Shown piece after piece: positions 62,501-64,000 of a stretch of 64,000 nt of DNA. Every line of letters starts with the position of its first letter. Position 1 is the stretch's first letter. The position numbers and the translations under genes were made by a program. The stretch is from JAPOXK01 sp965220315 (GTDB lineage: Bacteria > Chloroflexota > Dehalococcoidia > Bin125): contig CBDCPP010000002.1 of the NCBI GenBank assembly GCA_965220315.1, positions 744,001 to 808,000 on the forward strand, written 5' to 3'. Below the pieces are notes generated by a model. The model saw only the letters and a program-made list of their open reading frames with translations. It was not told the DNA's origin and did no database searches.

Positions 62501-62995
62501 GCTCCCGGCCTGTATCGCGCCGCCTCCCCCTCGCCACATGACTGGACGGGCTGCTCATGGTGGCGGCTGAGCGGGTTCGGTGGCTCGAAGGAGGAATTCC
62601 TCGGCGGGTTCGAGGCGACTTGGGATACGGATAGCTCGATCGTCGAGATCGCGGCGACGGATGCCGGTTTCGCAAGCAGCGGCTGCGGGAGATGGACCAC
62701 GGACCTCGCACCGCTGATCGCGCCCGGCGATCCCTTCGCGGACGGCGCCTGGCTCGTCGGCGAGGAAATCTCACCCGGGCGCTATCGCAACACGCCAGGG
62801 TACACGGACTCCGAGGGGCGCTGGCGAGAGTTCGAGTGCGAGTGGCGGCGGGTGAGCAGCTTCGGCGGATCCGAGGCCGAAACAATCGAAGCCGGCAGCG
62901 CCGAGCCGGGTGCCGTCACTACCGTTGACATTACGGCCAGGGATGTCGGCTTCATCAGTCGCGGCTGCGGTACCTGGACCCTCGTCCCGACGTAG
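59522..62995 (+). CDS. Secreted protein with 11 CGxW-type repeats
   Basis: 1,157 residues. GTG start, signal peptide (LATAALVGVLGLVAMATG), then two ~58-residue repeats starting VEVRVWQ and ending YRYGDI, a Thr/Pro linker, and 11 repeats of about 80-95 residues. Each repeat has the order VG-x-(D/E)-(I/V/L)-x-PGRYRA, CxW-x-R(L), a variable acidic/aromatic loop, IVDIxxTDxGF and S-x-GCGxW. Paired cysteines per repeat suggest one disulphide each. Such repeats occur singly in exported actinobacterial and Chloroflexota proteins of unknown function; eleven in a chain suggests a surface or adhesive role. No anchor (LPxTG or TM) is seen at the C-terminus. It lies between recombinase copy 3 and the tRNA-Gly gene. 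The repeats differ in sequence, so the array is old. Confidence 0.8.
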   Translation: MRRLATAALVGVLGLVAMATGVAPGEPATARVEVRVWQDVEDEFGINISARPSDGSWRTLGTIPLPLDDGFNSTGLYRYGDINLNVPLSSRAAPVTIEVRVWQHLQDGSRIYVNARGSSGSWRTLGTIRLLLDDGLSSTGRYRYGDISLEVPLPEVAVTTPTPPAPAELPTSFSDGRFRVGIDIAPGLYRAVAPSDDCEWSREIDSKSSRVGVGRIPVEGPLTIVEIATSDTMFFSRSCGGWSPALTPPVTPVETFGDGTFLVGADVAPGRYRATGSTDSCYWLRLDSFGAVLSSERPDDWPTTRLMSLDAYGNTVVGDQYPIVDIASSDGGFFSDGCGTWSSDLTRVPTPGQDFGNGLFLVGAEIAPGRYRAIEPSNNCHWARLNHFSGELSAWYGWDNFAISRGRRSDHRPVVDIEATDAAFYSSGCGTWSSALAPIATAGEPFGSGTFIVGIDIAPGRYRTTTATEDCLWLRLYDFGGIYGAYEGLYATARDRLAIVDIAPTDAGFTSRGCGTWTPDLTPVVTPGQPFGDGTYLVGAEIGPGRYHASDPTGSCYWTRLGSFDGDRYFGYANSDDILGYGRLAIVDILETDAGFRSSGCGTWSEANPQVSEPQRSFGDGTYIVGTDIAPGRYFAHAPSDRCEWDRLDAFGGYDRGDDIGIGGGREWDLPSRLAVVDIRASDTGFRSSGCGEWTQTFEPRVTSGEPPGDGFFLVGVEVVPGRYRATTPESCMFERRSGFSGAYSTARYYIDEGRLGETNDSVIPHGSLGIVDIEPTDAGFISEGCGWTADLTPRLVPGSTFSNGTYLVGSEIAPGRYRASGKTGGCWWKRMSKFGGHFGPDSGAIVSTIGRGWTTLVDIAPTDAGFHSWGCGTWTPELSPVLAPGASISNGTFLVGVDLAPGRYRALPRGDVSWCYWARLSGFGGTGDEVIGHLYGYPGNRRGASLIVEIKPSDVGFYTADDCGEWMPDTGWPVSWPNDQLRDGVYYVGTEVAPGLYRAASPSPHDWTGCSWWRLSGFGGSKEEFLGGFEATWDTDSSIVEIAATDAGFASSGCGRWTTDLAPLIAPGDPFADGAWLVGEEISPGRYRNTPGYTDSEGRWREFECEWRRVSSFGGSEAETIEAGSAEPGAVTTVDITARDVGFISRGCGTWTLVPT

Positions 62996-63004
62996 CCCGC
63001 AGCC

Positions 63005-63133
63005 TCAGCGGTCCGCCCGGTAGAGGTAGCGGATGTTCCAGAGGCCGTAGAGCGTCGGCGTGGTGTTGCCGAAGACGAGGAGATATCTCCGCTGCCGCCC
63101 CGAGGAGGAAGCGGAGGCGGTGCGGTGGTAAGG
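63005..63133 (-). pseudogene. C-terminal fragment of an unknown protein
   Basis: A minus-strand frame of 42 codons ends at 63005 with YLLVFGNTTPTLYGLWNIRYL and a basic tail; upstream it is lost in a tandem-repeat stretch. The aromatic, ordered composition looks like the end of a real protein. It has no start and cannot be assigned. Confidence 0.35.
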
Positions 63134-63240
63134 GCGCTGCTAAGCCCCGATCCGATAGCGCTGCTAGGCCGGGATCTGATAGCAACGCTTACCATTCGAT
63201 ACCTCTGGTATCGATCGCGCGGTTGCTAAGGGTGGTAAGC
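63134..63240. repeat. Tandem 24-bp repeats followed by nested inverted repeats
   Basis: 63134-63157 and 63158-63181 are tandem 24-bp units differing at 4 positions. Next, GCTTACC (63187-63193) pairs with GGTAAGC (63234-63240), enclosing a perfect CGATACC-TCT-GGTATCG hairpin (63197-63213). The structure lies 106 bp downstream of the tRNA 3' end. Confidence 0.7.
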
Positions 63241-63345
63241 GCGCGCGGCGGCTCCATCGGCCTGCTCGGAAAGCAGAGGGTGGACGATCTCCGCCCGTTT
63301 GGCGGCGCCGGCGCCCGGCTCTTCTCTGTATTCCATAGCCGGTAG
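63241..63345. repeat. tRNA downstream flank, duplicated at 26126-26234
   Basis: About 105 bp directly downstream of the tRNA-Gly 3' end share several blocks (CTGCTCGGAAAG, GGTGGACGAT, GGCGGCGCCGGCG) with 26126-26234. The duplication thus includes non-tRNA sequence, more than a simple att core would. Confidence 0.7.
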
Positions 63346-63420
63346 TGGAGCGGGAGACGGGGGTCGAACCCGCGACCCTCTGCTTGGGAAGCAGATGCTC
63401 TACCGCTGAGCTACTCCCGC
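63346..63420 (-). tRNA. tRNA-Gly (anticodon CCC), CCA encoded
   Basis: The cloverleaf is complete: acceptor GCGGGAG/CTCCCGC, D-arm GCTC-AGCGGTA-GAGC, anticodon stem TCTGC/GCAGA with loop TTCCCAA (CCC), T-arm with GTTCGAC, discriminator T and encoded CCA at 63346-63348. Its 3' half is repeated at 58186-58231 and 26235-26267, in the same orientation, which makes it the probable target of the recombinases to its left. Confidence 0.97.
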
Positions 63421-63491
63421 TGTGCAGGCATTCAACCCCCTCTTGCCGCCCACCGCAACCGGCACTGCCCTACACTGTCGCTGGAGGCGCC

Positions 63492-64000
63492 ATGACTTCG
63501 TCGGCTGCACCTCGGGTCGTCCATGTCGGCTGTCCCCATAACTGCCCGGACGCTTGCCTGATGGACGTTACCGTCGAAGATGGGCGCGCCGTGCGCCTCG
63601 CCGGCCATCGAGACCATCCCTACACACGCGGAGCGCTCTGCGGCAAAGTTAATCGCTTCCTCGAACGCGTCTACTCCGACGAGCGCCTTCTCTACCCCGT
63701 CAAGCGCGTTGGGCCGAAGGGGCCCGGCGCCCGGTTTGAGCGTATCTCTTGGGAAGAAGCGATCGCGGTAACGGCCGGCAAGATGCGCGAAGCCATCGAC
63801 CGGCACGGCCCCGAGTCCATTCTGCCCTACTCCTATTCCGGCACGCTCGGGATCTATCAAGGCTGGGGCATGGACCGGCGCTTCGCCAACGTGCTGGGCA
63901 CCTCGGTCCTCTACCGCTCGATCTGCGACGGCGCTTATATGGCCGCCATTGAGAACTTCCCCGACCTGATCGGTGGCTTTCCGCCGGAGGGGCTCGAGCG
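63492..64000 (+). CDS. Molybdopterin oxidoreductase (DMSO reductase family), N-terminal part
   Basis: ATG 63492 with GGAG 7 bp upstream; open to the window edge (169 codons seen). CPHNCPDAC (residues 14-22) and the ALCGK cysteine near 50 form the N-terminal [4Fe-4S] site. The DERLLYPVKRVGPKG and RISWEEAIAV blocks are standard for the catalytic subunits of this family, as is the YSGTLGIYQGWGMDRRF pocket segment. There is no twin-arginine signal, so it is likely cytoplasmic. It could be a formate dehydrogenase-like, nitrate reductase-like or other oxidoreductase; the truncated end prevents assignment. No gene overlaps the tRNA-Gly upstream. Confidence 0.92.
   Translation, partial: MTSSAAPRVVHVGCPHNCPDACLMDVTVEDGRAVRLAGHRDHPYTRGALCGKVNRFLERVYSDERLLYPVKRVGPKGPGARFERISWEEAIAVTAGKMREAIDRHGPESILPYSYSGTLGIYQGWGMDRRFANVLGTSVLYRSICDGAYMAAIENFPDLIGGFPPEGLE

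Noticed and set aside
1..64000. CRISPR array
   Set aside because: No regularly spaced direct repeats with unique spacers and no Cas proteins were seen; the only tandem repeats are two 24-bp units at 63.1 kb and protein-coding repeats.

Overview
The window is GC-rich bacterial DNA, with GTG/TTG starts, many 4-bp ATGA/GTGA gene overlaps, and a metabolism built on luciferase-like flavin oxidoreductases, class III CoA-transferases, molybdenum hydroxylases and a deazaflavin (F420)-type nitroreductase-family protein. That mix suggests an uncultured member of the Chloroflexota (SAR202 or a related environmental lineage); an actinobacterium is the main alternative. No rRNA or ribosomal-protein genes are present, so taxonomy is inference.

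1-14.3 kb: a stable chromosomal segment. It has an FeS HhH DNA glycosylase, a DDN-type protein, the translational GTPase TypA/BipA, and a MacB/FtsX-like efflux locus with two ATPases (one carrying an AbrB-like tail), two ~1,100-residue permeases and two small membrane-anchored proteins.

14.4-26 kb: metabolic genes with many duplications. A GrdB/PrdB-like reductase is interrupted only by an in-frame TGA followed by a hairpin at SECIS distance, so it is probably a selenoprotein. Next come an EamA exporter, a CotH/lamin-tail lipoprotein inserted between direct repeats, a form II CoxL/Xdh large subunit, a frameshifted amidohydrolase, Tag glycosylase and a luciferase-like oxidoreductase. The selenoprotein/oxidoreductase junction occurs twice in opposite orientation (15.05 and 25.95 kb) and brackets about 10.9 kb.

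26.1-63.4 kb: an accessory region bracketed by an intact tRNA-Gly(CCC) at 63.4 kb and a degenerate copy of its 3' half plus flank at 26.2 kb; a third 3'-half copy lies at 58.2 kb. It contains a sterol-reductase-like gene broken at a C15 tract, acetyltransferases, a frameshifted clostripain-type lipoprotein, an OGG1-type glycosylase, two HicAB modules, one HigBA module, a catabolic cluster (two luciferase-like oxidoreductases, an M29/NicX-like enzyme, an amidase, one single and one tandem CaiB protein), three damaged copies of one tyrosine recombinase, and a two-gene module resembling Druantia type III (DruH plus a DUF1998 helicase, DruE) sitting between two recombinase copies. A secreted protein with 11 CGxW repeats follows. 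The window ends in a molybdopterin oxidoreductase.

Many accessory genes carry single frameshifts, several at C/G runs, while core enzymes are intact. This is either genuine decay of an island or homopolymer error in the assembly; reads are needed to decide.
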